DNA of 64,000 bases from Isoetes taiwanensis. Its lineage: Eukaryota > Streptophyta > Lycopodiopsida > Isoetales > Isoetaceae. The stretch covers positions 186,001 to 250,000 of the forward strand of contig JAJEKV010000163.1 of NCBI GenBank assembly GCA_021234155.1. Direction: 5' to 3'. The notes under the pieces were generated by a model, which was not told the DNA's origin, made no database searches, and saw nothing but the letters and a program-made list of their open reading frames with translations. The position numbers were made by a program, and so were the translations under genes. Shown in pieces: positions 1 through 12,049 of this stretch (position 1 is the first letter of the stretch; every line of letters begins with the position of its first letter).

Positions 1-198
1 TGGATTGTAGGGGAATGGAAACTGGGACAGCATTCATTAACTGTTTGTCGGTGGGGTACAAATATAGCCTTTTTCCATGACACTCCTGTCTTATATTTAT
101 CAAGATACTATTGGGCCACCTAAGCATATAAGACAAGCTAGCTTTTCCATTGGAACTTTTAAGACATGTCACATATGAGGGTCAGATATTACTTTGAA

Positions 199-238
199 GT
201 CTTATTTTCTTCGGGAAGCCCCCGCCAGAAAATAAGAC
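199..238. repeat. Short inverted repeat (hairpin)
   Basis: GTCTTATTTTCT (199-210) is matched by its exact reverse complement AGAAAATAAGAC (227-238), with a 16-nt GC-rich loop. This is a perfect 12-bp stem. It could be a remnant of a small inverted-repeat transposon; no flanking target duplication was found. Confidence 0.6.
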
Positions 239-290
239 ATGAAGACCTATCCAATCAGAGACATTCTTTTTCGGAAACTTAGGATGTCGC

Positions 291-313
291 AAAAAAAAAA
301 AAAAAAAAAAAAA
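291..313 (+). repeat. Poly-A run
   Basis: A run of 23 A residues. It may be the tail of an old retrotransposed fragment, but no recognisable element body lies upstream. Confidence 0.7.
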
Positions 314-490
314 TGGACAGGAAGGAATCGTTGGGCTGTATACTGCAATCGCGGAACTCCCCTGAAGAGGCTGCAGGTCGAAATCTGAAGAGAGTCGGAT
401 TTCGCTGAAGAGGGTCAGAATTGGCTGCAGGTCGATTCTACTTGCTCAAAACTGAGAGGGCATAAGCAAGACACGACATGTCGATTTTTT

Positions 491-577
491 TAGCAGGCAA
501 ACCCTTTGCTGGCGAATCTTTGAAACAATTTTCTTAGCAGGCAAATCCTTTGCTAGCGAATCTTCGAAACAGAGGCA
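491..577 (+). repeat. Tandem duplication, period 44 bp
   Basis: Two copies of a unit beginning TAGCAGGCAAA and containing CCTTTGCTnGCGAATCTT lie head to tail with a few substitutions. It is a local minisatellite duplication with no coding content seen. Confidence 0.6.
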
Positions 578-1237
578 CACATTCACAGAAAAGAGTGACA
601 TCTATAGCTGATCACCGAAAGGAGGCCGATTGAGGCCGACTTTGGAGATGGCGATTTGGTGAAGTGGGTTTGCGAGATGATTCAAAGCAAGAAAAACTCT
701 AGCAGATCTGATAGATCCAAAACTGATTGGCTGGGTTGAGCGGGAGATGGCCATGGTGCTCAAGGTTGCAATACTGTGCACAAGCTTGATACCAATGCAA
801 AGGCCCTCCGTGGAAGTAGTAGTTCAAATGTTGCAGGAAGCTTCGCCGGAGAAGAGTTTCCCTTTCAAAATGATCAAGGAACTCCATCGCCATAAGGACT
901 GGGTATAAAGATGCAAGCAATCCCTGCTCTGCTCTGCTCTGCTCTGCTTCCAGGTCCCTCTGGTTTCTTCACAGAATCTTCGTGTTCTTGTTGTTCTTCG
1001 TTTTTGATGCAGCGCAGTGGAAAACCAAAAAATATAAGAGGTATCTTATATATTAAGGACATGTCGCATAAAAATCAGTGGGAAAGGTTTTGATTTGAGA
1101 CATGACGTGGAGATGACATGGAGTCTTATTTATTGTCTTATTGCATTGCGACAGTCATATTTTATGCCTGTCGTGGAAAAGGGCATAATCGGCCATCCTA
1201 TTACGTTTTGGAGTCATTTGTGGCTTTTCCCTTTTAG

Positions 1238-1262
1238 TCTATAAATTCCCTCCCTCCCTCCC
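1238..1262 (+). promoter_or_regulatory. TATA-like box followed by CCCT repeats
   Basis: TCTATAAAT (1238-1246) is followed at once by a (TCCC)n pyrimidine tract and a CT-rich stretch, a common look for a plant core promoter and initiator. No convincing gene starts downstream, so it could equally be the core promoter inside a decayed LTR or MITE. Confidence 0.25.
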
Positions 1263-1465
1263 ACTTTCTCTCACTTTCGGTCCACATGTTATTTGTCTGT
1301 CATTTGATGGCACTTTGGAATGATCATTGACCCATTGGGGTAGGACTTGCACAATTATGGGCATGCTTTATTCTATCATCAATCATGCTCTTCTTTTGTA
1401 GGATAATTGCCTAAGGAAGAGTACGTTTGATGCAAGGTACATGAATCTTAGGTCTACATGCTCTA

Positions 1466-1583
1466 TCTTGAATCTTGCCTTGTGTAATATCCAATGTTGA
1501 AGCTTCTAAAATCATGTACTACTGTCTTGAATCTTGCCTTGTGTAATATCCAATGTTGAAGCTTCTAAAATCATGTACTACTG
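1466..1583 (+). repeat. Tandem duplication, period 59 bp, two copies
   Basis: A 59-bp unit starting TCTTGAATCTTGCC and ending near ACTACTG is present twice in direct tandem with no difference I can see. Near-identity implies a recent slippage or replication event. Confidence 0.8.
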
Positions 1584-2439
1584 TTTATAAAGTAAGGCCT
1601 CTTCTTAGGATGGTCTCAATTTCGTAAGGGTGTCTTTTTAGAATCGTCTAAATTTCGTCCAATTATGATCATGTTGTGGCGTTGCAAAAGTTTGCATCAG
1701 CTAGTGTCTTTTTCTGGTTTATACTCAATTTTGTATATTTCTTTGTTAAAATGGGGTTGAATCATGGAATATTTTATGCTTGATAATCGAGTCTTAAAGT
1801 AAATTTTTTTTACCAAGCAAACGATGCCACCAAATGTTAATGCATGTACCACTGCCATCTTCTCCATATTATGGATGGGATTAGGTTTCCCAATGACGGA
1901 ATGGGTTGTCCGATTGGTTTTTTTTGCCAAAACTCTGTTGGTCGTTGGATGTGGCGATGGTTTTCTACAGAGCTGAGATCATCTGCGACGTGTTAATGGA
2001 GATCCAAGATATTTGGAGCTAAAGGATGGGCTCTCACTATGGGCTTTTTGGATTTCTTTTTTAGGCAAACAGCGTTCTGGTTGGAGCAGGGCCCTTTTGA
2101 TCTTTTTCTTCCCTTGTTCTTTGCAAGGGACTATCAGAAGCAATCCGCCGTCGGCCCTGCGACAGCTTGGCGCTCTCCTCACTTGACTGCCTAGCAAACG
2201 AGCTCGGGGCTTGCATTTTCATGAATTAGGTCTTTTTGAGTGTGGGTTTTCAAAACATCAGCTCCAACGAGTTGCATTTGAATAAGGGGATTTGTAGAAA
2301 TTCTTTCTTAAAATAAGTAGTGCCCGAATACAAAAGAATGGGCAATATAGATTTTGCTGAGGTCAAGGATATGAGATTTTTCATGGCCTGCCCAACTCCT
2401 TTCGAGATTAACGAGATGGTTTCGAGCTGCGGGTCCTTC

Positions 2440-2500
2440 TAATGCATTGATTCGGCAGAGGTCTTCTGGCTGGATAGGGGGGTTCAAATCCACCACCCAC
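2440..2500 (+). repeat. tRNA-like B-box sequence (possible SINE head)
   Basis: GGTTCAAATCC at 2481-2491 is an exact RNA polymerase III B-box, flanked by GGGG on the left and CCACC on the right, so a T-arm-like stem can form. A degenerate A-box-like stretch may lie 40-80 bp upstream. No complete tRNA cloverleaf can be drawn, so a tRNA-derived SINE remnant is likelier than a tRNA gene. Confidence 0.3.
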
Positions 2501-2949
2501 TCCCTGCTCTCTTCCCTCTGCTCCACCGTCCATCTCTCTCTCCATATCAGTCTTGCCACATGTAGGGCCTGTATTTTTTCTCTTGTGTGCAATGGTTCAA
2601 TCAACAGCTGTTACTTTTTATTTTTGTCAAAAAAAGTGATTAGATTTGAGGTGGGCATGCATTTGTTACATATATTTTGTTAAACTTATTCATGCATATT
2701 CCTATGAGAATACATATGAGAATACGAACGAAAGTGATGTGACAGAGCCAGTTTGACCTGTAAAGAGGTCTTGTTGGGGTTTTGGAGTGAGCAAAATGGC
2801 GAAAGCAATAATCTAATGCAAAGGATGATTTAGGGAGGTCTTTTGTGCTTATCCTGAAGGGATGGCGATTCCGGCCTAGATACTGTATTATGTCCAGCTT
2901 GGAGGTGTTTCTGCTCTCTCAAGTAAATTCTTCCCATCTATTTTCTTTG

Positions 2950-4600
2950 ATTCATAGTTTTCCTAGTTGGAGTATTAGGAGGGATGCTAGAAGGGGAGGA
3001 AGTGGTCGGGCCAGCAGAAACCCTGAGGCATCTGAGGCAAAATCGATTGTGGAATATTGTGAAGACACAGGCTGCTTAGATGTGAGTGTCATTCTGGGCA
3101 TGTCGGGGATGGATGCTCCCGCTTCTGTCTATGATTTATTGGTTAGCTTCTGTGAGAGAGATTGTGTTGCTGGTGTTGTTGCAACTTGTAGCCAAAAGGA
3201 GTAGTGACCTTGATCACTTGCACTACCAACATGTGTTCAAGTTGGCCATCAAGTCTTCCGGGCTTGTGAACTTGTCTATGAGAAGGAGATTTGGCTGGGG
3301 AGTGCAAAAACCTGTTGGTATTGTGCTTGTTTGCACGGCGTTGAAGAGCACCAAATTGCACAATTTTGAATGGCTTGTAGGGTACTGTATGAAGATACTG
3401 GGAAGCCCCATTTATGGTTACATATCAAGAACATCTCTGAAAGGAAGGTGGAGATGGAAAAGGACTTGTATCTACTATATGGTGTTGGGGATATAAAGCA
3501 TATGGTAATTCTTGACAATAGGAGCCTTTTGGGAATAGCACTGCACTTTGTAAATTATCATGGTGATAGGCAGTTGAGTGCTAGCCGTGTCTACACCATC
3601 ACTAGAATGCTAAGAACTGGCAAGTTTGTGCTTTCAATTAGCTAGATTCTGGCATCCAATATCGCTTTGATATCAAAGCACAGAGTGAAGGCAGCCTGGC
3701 ACCTGACTTTGCATCCTAAAGTGGCCATGTCGAACGATGTAAGGTGCGTGTTGTATGGCATCCCAGCTGAGATGCAACGAAGTTAGACGACAGAAAAGAC
3801 TAGAAAGAGGTATTGGGATGAGGCTGTTGCTCCTAGAGACATGGATGAGAACTTTGTGGAGGGAAAGGATGGGGAATTCAGGCCTGAGGCCATGCAGGAG
3901 GAGCCAAACACTGATTTCATAGGACTGGACAATGTAGACTATACCATGCCAGTGAGATGAGATGGTGTTGCTGGGGTGTTGGGGCTGTTGGGGTGTTTAT
4001 TGTACGTATGTTTCTTATTTAATTGTGTTCTTGATTGCTATGTTTGCAGTTTGTAGATGCTTCAAATTGTAGGAATTGTAGATGCTTGGAATGGAGATGG
4101 AGAATGGTGGTGATGGTAGGTTGGACATGGAAAATGGTGGTCACGCTAGCAGCATGCCCGTGGAAGTAATGGGTGTGAGGCAGACAACGACGTCATCAAT
4201 TGAGCTAGCAGTGATGAGCCTTTTGTGTCCCCTGCGCACAGGCCTGCTGCACCTGGTCCCAGCGTGCATGATGTTATTCACAATGCCATGCCTTCACTTG
4301 TAGTGTTTTTTTCGAATGGGGAAATGGTGCAAGTTGCTCTTGAAGTTGTTTCCAACATTGTGAACATAAACACCCTTGCTGAATCTGGGGCAACTTCAGT
4401 CAGCCAACTTGGGAGGCTCTTTGCAGCATTGGAGGAGACAGTAGTACACATGGAGTGGGAGGAGGTGGAGGTGAGTAGTAGTGAGCGGGGGCACATGCGG
4501 ACACACATGAATCTTGCCAGGGCGCGTCTGCTAAGGGAGTTGATTATGATAGACCATTTGGCGAGGGGGCATAATGCTGCAATGAATATGAATTAGGTAT
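2950..4600 (+). pseudogene. Anonymous broken ORF cluster
   Basis: Several open stretches in shifting plus-strand frames have codon-like composition: about 2985-3203, 3086-3495, 3370-3644, 3815-3958 (acidic, with WDEAVAPRDMDENF) and 4210-4595. The last encodes about 125 residues containing HDVIHNAMPSL and LRELIMIDHLARG, ending in TAG at 4594-4596. I recognise no family. Frames are broken by stops and shifts between the blocks, so this is either a decayed host gene with introns or part of an unidentified transposon. The blocks follow one another on one strand over 1.6 kb, which argues for a common origin. No terminal repeats were found. Confidence 0.3.
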
Positions 4601-4734
4601 GGTTCTTTCCGTATTTTCTTGTTTGCTTTGTTTTCTGTTGCTTAATTCACTTTCATTAAATGATGCATTGAGAGAACCAGTATGGCAAAATGAAATGAAA
4701 TGAAAAAAAAAAAGTTGTTGAAAATGCTGTTTAG

Positions 4735-4880
4735 ATTGAGGCAGGGAAAAAAAAGTCTGATTGTGTATTTGGTATTGAGGCAATAGGGATAAAGCTTGGA
4801 TGCTTTCTTCGTATTGAGGCAATGGAGAAAAACGCGGTTGTTTTGTTGGTATTGAAGCAATGTAAAAAAAGTCTAAGAAA
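4735..4880 (+). repeat. Degenerate tandem repeat around TATTGAGGCAAT
   Basis: The core TATTGAGGCAAT, with variants GATTGAGGCAGG and TATTGAAGCAAT, recurs four times between 4735 and 4862 with A-rich spacers, at about 40-60 bp spacing. It is an old minisatellite. Confidence 0.45.
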
Positions 4881-4939
4881 TGAAAAAAAAAGCCTGAGAA
4901 AAACTTGCATGTTTTCTTCATATGCATGAGCGTTTGCTT

Positions 4940-5030
4940 GCATGGGAACTAGTCCCCTCCTTTAAGGGCAGACAAGCCACCTGGAGTTGCTTTATGCACA
5001 AGGGGTTCGATACCCCTAGCTTGTAATTTC
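4940..5030 (+). repeat. tRNA-like T-arm (SINE or tRNA fragment)
   Basis: AGGGGTTCGATACCCCT at 5001-5017 forms a perfect 5-bp stem with a 7-nt TTCGATA loop, which is exactly T-arm geometry and includes the B-box GGTTCGATACC. The anticodon and D arms cannot be recognised upstream and no acceptor stem closes, so it is a tRNA-derived SINE or a dead tRNA, not a functional gene. Confidence 0.4.
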
Positions 5031-5175
5031 TGTTTGCAATCCAGCCATGCCATGCTCATTGCAGGTACTTCATCTTGATGCAGCTCAGTAAAAAAGCACA
5101 CAGGTAAACTTTATATGAACCAGTACTGTCATGATACATCAGAAGCGCAAGGCCAATTCCATTTTGTGGTTAAGA

Positions 5176-5320
5176 AGCAAGCAGTCTAATTTAAGTACTT
5201 CTATAGTTCACTTGAGCTTTAGCCTTTTCTTTCAGAAGCGCATGTGGGCAAGCAGTCTAATTTAAGTACTGCTATAGTTAACTTGTGCTTTAGCCTTTTC
5301 TTTCTTAAAATCATGCTTAT
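5176..5320 (+). repeat. Tandem duplication, period about 72 bp
   Basis: GCAAGCAGTCTAATTTAAG starts both copies (5176 and 5248), and both end in TTTAGCCTTTTCTTTC, with scattered substitutions. No coding content was seen. Confidence 0.65.
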
Positions 5321-7192
5321 AGGTAAAATCAGGAGGGTGCATATTTGAGTGCACAAAGACGCGTGGTTGTGGTTTTTGTTGCTGCAGAATCTTGCTTGAA
5401 TCTATTTCACGCTTTCTAGTAGATTAGATGATGTGCGGGCGCAATGAAATTAGAAGGGGATTGTTTAATTTAAAAAGCTCATGTGAACGATGGCATGCCC
5501 TTGTATCTTATAAGGGAAAAACTCCAAAATACCCTTATGTATTACTAGAAAAAGTGCCCAACGTTGCTGGGCTTTTCATGGGCATAAGTTCAAAATTAAA
5601 TAGAATATAAATTATATTTTACAAAGGCTATGTTTTGGCGGTGCCAGGTTGGATACATATGTTATTCATATAAAACTATGTACTATGTTCACATTCAAGC
5701 TTTGACAAAACATTTTATGTACAAATGTGTGCATTTGATGCATGAAGTTACGTGTATTTACTTGGGGTAGTTAAGCTTCTTTATCTATGTAAAATAAAAC
5801 TTGGTCAAATTCACTAGGGATTTAGCATAACTAACATATAGAAAAAAGGACTCATGGCATTGCCCCATTTAATAATATAGGTTCAATGCATGTCCTTTTA
5901 TATACCCCTCAACTTTCGAGCGAAATGCCCTGCATATTGTATGAGATCTTTTTTGAGGGAAAATTCTCCTTTTTTGGGGAGACTATGTGAATGTTTGTAT
6001 GAGATCTTTTTTGGGGGAAAATTCTCTGTTCTTGAAAGACTGTGTGAATGTGGGCTGGCATGATTTGGACTATAAGCCAATTACATCTAATGTGTTATTT
6101 TTCTAGGAATGATATTCGAAGAAGTGAGATAATGCACTATAGAGGTTATTTGAAGGCTATGCAATATATCTTGTGCATCTGTATATGTAATTAGAACAAT
6201 GGCATATAATCTCATTTCTATTTAAGCTAGACTTCTATATTTTCACAATAACTTTTTATGTACTCATTTGCATTTCTGCAGAGAACATATCCACATGAGA
6301 GAGTTCCAACAAAACATAGACATTCTCTCAGATACCTTATGGGCATTATTAATACAGCCATATTTGGTATACATACCAGCAAGCGTGCTGCAATAAACAC
6401 GTGGCACTCTTGATTAACATTATCAGGCAACATAGATATATCTGCCAAATTCAAGAATCTTACTTTTGAACACACGGTCAGTGTGCTTATTATATGACCA
6501 TATCTGATTGTTGTTTCATGATTTAAAATGGAGTGACACGCTCATTGTCTGCATACTGAGAGTCTGAAAACCAGTGCAGTCCATGAGATCATCACTTGCC
6601 ATTCTTCAAATGCACAGACACTAAGGACACTTACATATGTCACCTTGTTTGGTATCACACAAATCTGCAACATTTGCATAAAGAGCACGAAATCAGAGTG
6701 CTAATCCCATCAACTGAGTTGTCTAATTGATCATGTCAGCTGTTGCATTGCTTCAAATCTTCTTCAAAACATATGGAAGGCAATATCAGAGAATAAAAGT
6801 AGAAATGGTGGTTGTTGATACGGTAGGCATGGACTCACTTTCCTTTTGAAAGATCATTTGCTTCTCTACATATAAATCAGATATGCTACCCAAGAAGCTC
6901 AAGTCTGCCATTATTTCATTGGCCTTAATTAGATCATGGTATTTTTTAAGTGCCCTATATTTTTTAATAGCCAAAAACAACTGGCTACTACCCATATATG
7001 ATAAATAACTTGGCATAGTTTGTCCTGTAGATATTTTTCACCTATTTAACATTACCATAGTTAGATTGCATCTAAACCTACTTGACATAAATGATCTATT
7101 CAACCAATTTAACATAGTTATCGAACTGCAATTCATTATGTTAATATAGCAATTGAATTCACCTACTTAACATCAAAATCGATTTAACATAC
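5321..7192. other. Gene-poor AT-rich stretch
   Basis: No gene is supported. The only structure is a 58-bp tandem duplication at 5939-6053, with GTATGAGATCTTTTTTG starting each copy. Short ORFs here have no recognisable domains and AT-rich, non-coding-like composition. Confidence 0.5.
5939..6053 (+). repeat. Tandem duplication, period 58 bp
   Basis: Copies start at 5939 and 5997 with GTATGAGATCTTTTTTG, followed by GGGAAAATTCTC and an AGACTnTGTGAATG end. The second copy is diverged in the middle. Confidence 0.6.
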
Positions 7193-7220
7193 ATAGATAG
7201 ATAGATAGATAGATAGATAG
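7193..7220 (+). repeat. (ATAG)n microsatellite
   Basis: Seven uninterrupted ATAG units lie about 100 bp upstream of the first LINE remnant. Confidence 0.9.
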
Positions 7221-7310
7221 TAAAGCTATTCAACCAATTTAACCTATTTAATCAAAGCGTAATTTGTTGAGTTACTATACAATTGAATTGTTTAGTCATG
7301 TGGCAAACCC

Positions 7311-8870
7311 TTAGGTTTTTGAACCATTGTTCGGAATATACATAGATGCATTACAAGACTTCATAGCAGAACAACAAGGGGACATGGACGCTCCTACACT
7401 AGGGGAAACCAAGGTATCCATCATGTTATATGCTGATGACCTGAGCATGATGGCCACAAAAAACAAGGGAATGCACAGGTTACTGAGGCTACTAGAGATC
7501 TTCTGCGGAAGGACAGGGTTAACAGTAAACCTTGCAAAGACCAAAATAGTCATCTTCGTACAGAGAATGGTATTAAAGCCGTGCGTGTACTTGGGGAGCG
7601 TAACTAGAAGAATCACCGAGAGTGTGTATCCGGGGTATGACACACGGCATGTGAAATGGGCTAAAGGGGTAGATACTGAGATTCCAATCAGCCATTGGGA
7701 GTTACTTTAATATGAAAAATTTCTGAATAAAAGCGTAATAATAGCTGGGAGATCAAATGCTACGTTTCAGGTCGTGGTCGTGGACGACGCAGATTATATG
7801 GGGTCAAGCTTGGGGACCGTGGTTAATGCAGACAAGAAATGTGAAAACAGAAGGGATCCTCGACGGATTGGCAAAACAGGAATTTAAGTTGAGAACAAAT
7901 ACACCACTAACTGCCATAGTATACGAGACATGGCAGAAACCAATGGAGGTGAGGGCATGGGAGAAGACTATCAGATATCTCATAAGAGACAATGCGGTGG
8001 GAAACCAAATAAATTATCGAGTATCACAATCGAATCAGCAAAAAACACACATCATCGCGAAAGAAAATGGATGGTTTAAGGACGCGGGCAATGGCGGTGG
8101 GACCGAGAAATGGGGATGAACCCTGGCGACACGGTAAACGAAGGTAAATGGAATGAGGACTGGGCAGACAGGCTACGCGAGCATGGCTACAAAAACACAC
8201 AGGACCCAAGACACTTTGGCTTATGATAGTCTTCAATCCAGAACAACAGATAGGACAACAAATGTACCAAGATAATCGACTAGGGAAGACAAGGAGAGAT
8301 ATCGTAGCGAGATTTAGGATGGAGAGCCATGATCTAAGAATTGAAAAGGACAGATGGAGAAGAGTAGAGAAAGACGACCGGATATGCAAAATTTGTGACA
8401 GTGGGAAAGTGGAGGATGAGAATCACATGCTCAATGAGTGCCCAATATATGGAGACATCAGAAACAAATACAGAAACATAAGATGGGGCCAGCCCGGACA
8501 CGCCATGATGATAAGGACGTAAACAATGAGAGATTTGGCGCACGCTAATAATGGAGATGATGACCCATTAACCTGAAGTACACAAAGAAAAAGGGCTTGT
8601 GATATGAGCCGCCCGAGAGGCGAGTCATAGCTGCCCAAGAAATGCTCAGCTTAAAGCTGATTGATAACGATGCATCACTGCACGGCCATGATGCCGACTC
8701 AAAGCGGGATGCCGGTATTAATAGAAAAAAGGAAGCCTTCAGAAAAGGCTACAATAAACCAGCATGATGTGTTAGTAGCACCCATTAGGGAGCTCGCCCA
8801 TGGTACATAAGTCCAGAGGCCTCAGGGCACAAGGGACAATAATGTATATTCTATTCTATTCTATTCTATA
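7311..8870 (+). mobile_element. LINE remnant with YADD reverse transcriptase and (TTCTA)n tail
   Basis: This is a 5'-truncated non-LTR retrotransposon. The first open segment (7327-7707) carries the catalytic RT motif LYADDLSMMA and the downstream GLTVNLAKTKIVIF block, which are diagnostic of LINE RTs. Frameshifts follow. A C-terminal cysteine/histidine cluster CKICDSGKVEDENHMLNECP at about 8385-8445 matches the CCHC-type knuckle at the end of many LINE ORF2 proteins. A GC-rich 3' UTR (8530-8845) ends in a (TTCTA)n tail at 8848-8870. The endonuclease and N-terminal RT are missing. Its 3' UTR differs from that of the neighbouring copy at 8939-9051, so it may be another subfamily. Defective. 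Confidence 0.85.
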
Positions 8871-8938
8871 TCCATTATAGAAAAATCCTTAACACTAGAG
8901 TTTGTCCCTTGATGGACCATAAATGGTTCATTTGTGCA

Positions 8939-9051
8939 CTGTTTTCGGGAGGGGTTTTTTAATCCTAGTAGTAATGATTGTACTAGCCCATTGATGACCT
9001 ATTGGTCTCCGTGGACGTTAAAAAATCTATTCTATTCTATTCTATTCTATT
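8939..9051 (+). mobile_element. LINE 3'-end fragment with (CTATT)n tail
   Basis: A short fragment holds the GGGGTTTTTTAATCC part of the LINE 3' UTR and the terminal motif CTCCGTGGACGTTAAAA (about 9008-9024). A (CTATT)n microsatellite at 9027-9051 follows directly. The same terminal motif ends the copies near 21437, 41417, 47094 (minus) and 22593 (minus, diverged), so this marks a true 3' end of the family. Confidence 0.75.
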
Positions 9052-9389
9052 TAAAATTCATATAAAATCAATGGTATAAAATTCAGTTAAACCCTTTCTA
9101 CACGTTATTACATGGCAATCATGTACCAAATCCAGTCCTATCCTTATGCCGTCGACAATCCCATCCATGCCTTGCAGCCTTTCAATTTTTTGGAAAGCCG
9201 TTTTTTTTTTCACTTTTTTTCTTTTTTAGCACACCAGCCCTACCGGGCCTACAGCCTTTTCTCAAATTCTAGCCTATCCACGTGTAATTTCCATGTCATC
9301 AAAATCTGACGTGCCTTATTTTGGACCGTCAGATCTTTTCTTTCACAAATCTAAGGCCAGGGAAATTAGAAAAGACCCCAGAAAATAGC

Positions 9390-10164
9390 AACAGAGATGG
9401 GAGGAGGCGCGATTTTCCCTGAGCTCACTTCCCCAGATCCTTAGTTTTCTCTTCGTTTTCTTTCGCTTACGATTTTTCAGAGTATCTCCGTTTTCTCTGT
9501 TTGTCCCGCTTGCTACATTTTCCGAAGTTCTATTTCTTCGGCGCACAATTCATGCTCTTTCTAGGGTTGTTGTTGGCAAAATAACACCTCCTCCTCGATA
9601 ATCGGCATCCACTAGGTTCACAGTTTAACAAAGAAAAGGTTTGATTCTTAGGGTCGGCCGGAAAGAGCATATCGCTTTTTCGGTTTTTGGGGTCGCAGTC
9701 CAGCAGAGAGCAGTTTGTGGCCTTTTGTGAAGGACAGAATCGAGTTTCGTTGGTGCAAGACAAGCCATTTCTTATCCCAAACACGCCATCTGTAATCGAG
9801 AACTAGGTTTTTCCCGGTGATTTAAAGAGATTTTGTTCCTCGGGTTTGCGGCTTTGCGGGGTAAAGGCACCGCTACCCCAAAAGGAATCGGCTTTAGGAG
9901 AGTTTGTTTTGCGGCTGTAAGAAAGGTTTTGATCGGATCCTTCTCAGAAGCAGTCTTGTTGATGGCTGACCGGTGCCAAGAAATCTGCCAATCCAGGATC
10001 AACAATTATCTCCATGTTTTCCAATACCAGGTTATGTGGACATTATTTTTTTCAAAAGAGTTGTATGTGCATGCCAACATGGGACATTTAAGGAAGCTTT
10101 GCAGCTCTTTATAGAAATGGATCAGAAGAATGTAGTTTTAAGAAGATGCAGTAGTTGCACATGA
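9390..10164 (+). pseudogene. PPR-protein gene relic
   Basis: The segment 10035-10160 reads VVCACQHGTFKEALQLFIEM followed by DQKNVV, the helix-turn-helix signature of a pentatricopeptide repeat. PPR proteins bind organellar RNA in plants. Only about one repeat is left; the frame is open from about 9973 to a stop at 10162. The upstream GC-richer region (9390-9970) has a pyrimidine-rich, 5'-UTR-like look, and a Met lies at 9961 in another frame. No further PPR motifs were found downstream, so this is a fragment. A retained exon of a diverged gene is the alternative. Confidence 0.45.
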
Positions 10165-10339
10165 TTTCATGCTCCATATGAAGTGCCTCTGATCCTAATT
10201 CAAAAATAAAACTCGTGAGGACTCAAGGGTGAGGTTGCGTTCGACAGAAGGAATAATGAGTCTCTTGCTTCAGCTTCATGTCTGTTTTTCTGTGCTGTGC
10301 ATTATATGTTGTTTGAAAACTCTTTATGCTGTGTATTTA

Positions 10340-10570
10340 CTATTGGTTTGATAAAATTGGAAGGAATTTAAACGTTGTAGTATTGGCTGTGTGAACTAGT
10401 TTTTAAATTCTAGTAGGACTAGTTGTACCTTTGTTAGGATCTGAAAGTTCTAGTGAAATTGGTAATCCTTGTGCTACTTGCTATTGGTTTGATGGAATTG
10501 CAAGCAATTTAAATGTTGTAGTATAAGCTGTATGAATTAGTTTTTAATTTTTAATAGGACTACTTATTGA
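10340..10570 (+). repeat. Direct tandem duplication, period 141 bp
   Basis: CTATTGGTTTGAT at 10340 and 10481 start two diverged copies that share AATTTAAANGTTGTAGTAT and TAGTTTTTAA blocks. It is non-coding. Confidence 0.6.
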
Positions 10571-12040
10571 TTATGTAATGAAATCTGACATGGTGGCAGA
10601 TGGCGCCCTCGGATGCACAAAGATAAAAGAAGGTCTCAACACCTGCAAGAAAAGGAAATAGCGATCATGTTGCATATTAGTTTGAGGAATACAAGCTGGT
10701 TACAGACTTCAAAGTGGGGCTTTTACAGACTTCAAAGTTCGGACCCATCTTTCTTGCTTTCAGACCCATCTTTGCAGCTGAGTTCTTGAATTGACACTTT
10801 CGCCATCTTCCTTCCAAGGTTGCCGCCTATTTTCTTAGCAAACGTCACTCTTCATCGAGAATCAAGCCCATGGGTAAGATAAGAAAAAGGTTAGGCAAAA
10901 TTGACCGCCGGATGGCTTTTAATTTGCATTAGTATCTCAGATATGTGCGCAGACTTATAACTTGCAGCCAACTGATAACTTGCTACCATCTAACTGAATT
11001 ACAAGACTATGTGAAGGAAATTCACAATTTACAATGTAATATGAAGAAGTGCGCCTTACCTGGAGTTCGTGAAAACAAGAAACACAAGGTCTGGTTTCCT
11101 TTCAATTGCATATAACTTGGGATTATAATGCAGGTTGAGTTCTGAAATCCATTTGCTTGTTAAACGGTGCAGTTCCAAGTGTGTAGCTTCTTTAAAGCCT
11201 CCTTGTAGTGTGGCCTCCGGTTGGCATTTGCTTGTCATGACTTTTTAAATTTGATTTATTATCGGTTTTATGCGTGAGATCGTCTAGGCATATGAATACT
11301 TTGACAGTACAACTCATGCTCCTCCACTGTAGTTGTTATTTTTTGCAAGCATCTATCATTGGATAGAGATCTCCAAATTTTTGCAATGCTGTGAGTTTTT
11401 TAACCCCTTCTAGTTTTTCCTTCTCAAATTGTATAGGACGTTTTTGCCTTCTTGTAATTATAGATTTCTTCATCGAAGCATGATTTAATATTAGTGACAG
11501 AACTCGCCATAACTTCATTACGGTAATTCATGCAAACAACTTACCAAGATTTATGGTTTGAAATGATCCTCCCTAGAGCAAATCTTCAACGCTATGATGG
11601 ATTCAGCAATAATTCGTGAACCAATCCTTTTCTAGGCCACAGGACCAACAACACTGCCTGAGAGCATTACAACATTGCAGAAAATGAATAAAATAATGCA
11701 AAAGTGGACCTGCATGCCGAGCACTCTTATGCCAAGAAAGGAACAAAAAGTTCTCAGGCATGGCATTTCCTGTCAACATGTTCTTATTTTTTTCTCGCAT
11801 GGGACATAACACCTTAGCTTTAAGGAGAAGGCTGTGCAAATGTCTTATTCAGTTCATGCTAATATATTACTTTCCATTCTTTCATATTTTAGCATATGAA
11901 ATCCTACAAACTATCTACAATCCTTGCCTTTGTCAGTTTGATAAGCTAGTTATGCATGTGTCTATGGAATGCATCGTGTTTTCGTTGTTTAGCATAAGAT
12001 GATTTTGGACTACCATCTGACACATTGAAGATAATAAAAG
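10571..12040. other. Stretch without a supported gene
   Basis: No domain was recognised on either strand. The short ORFs at 11056-11238, 11336-11518 and 11603-11839 (minus) and 11760-12002 (plus) look random. The stretch may contain introns of the LRR relic that follows. Confidence 0.4.
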
Positions 12041-12049
12041 TTTGTTTGC

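Noticed and set aside
5001-5017. Functional tRNA gene suggested by a perfect T-arm
   Set aside because: No acceptor stem, anticodon arm or D arm could be paired around it, so only a tRNA-derived remnant is supported.
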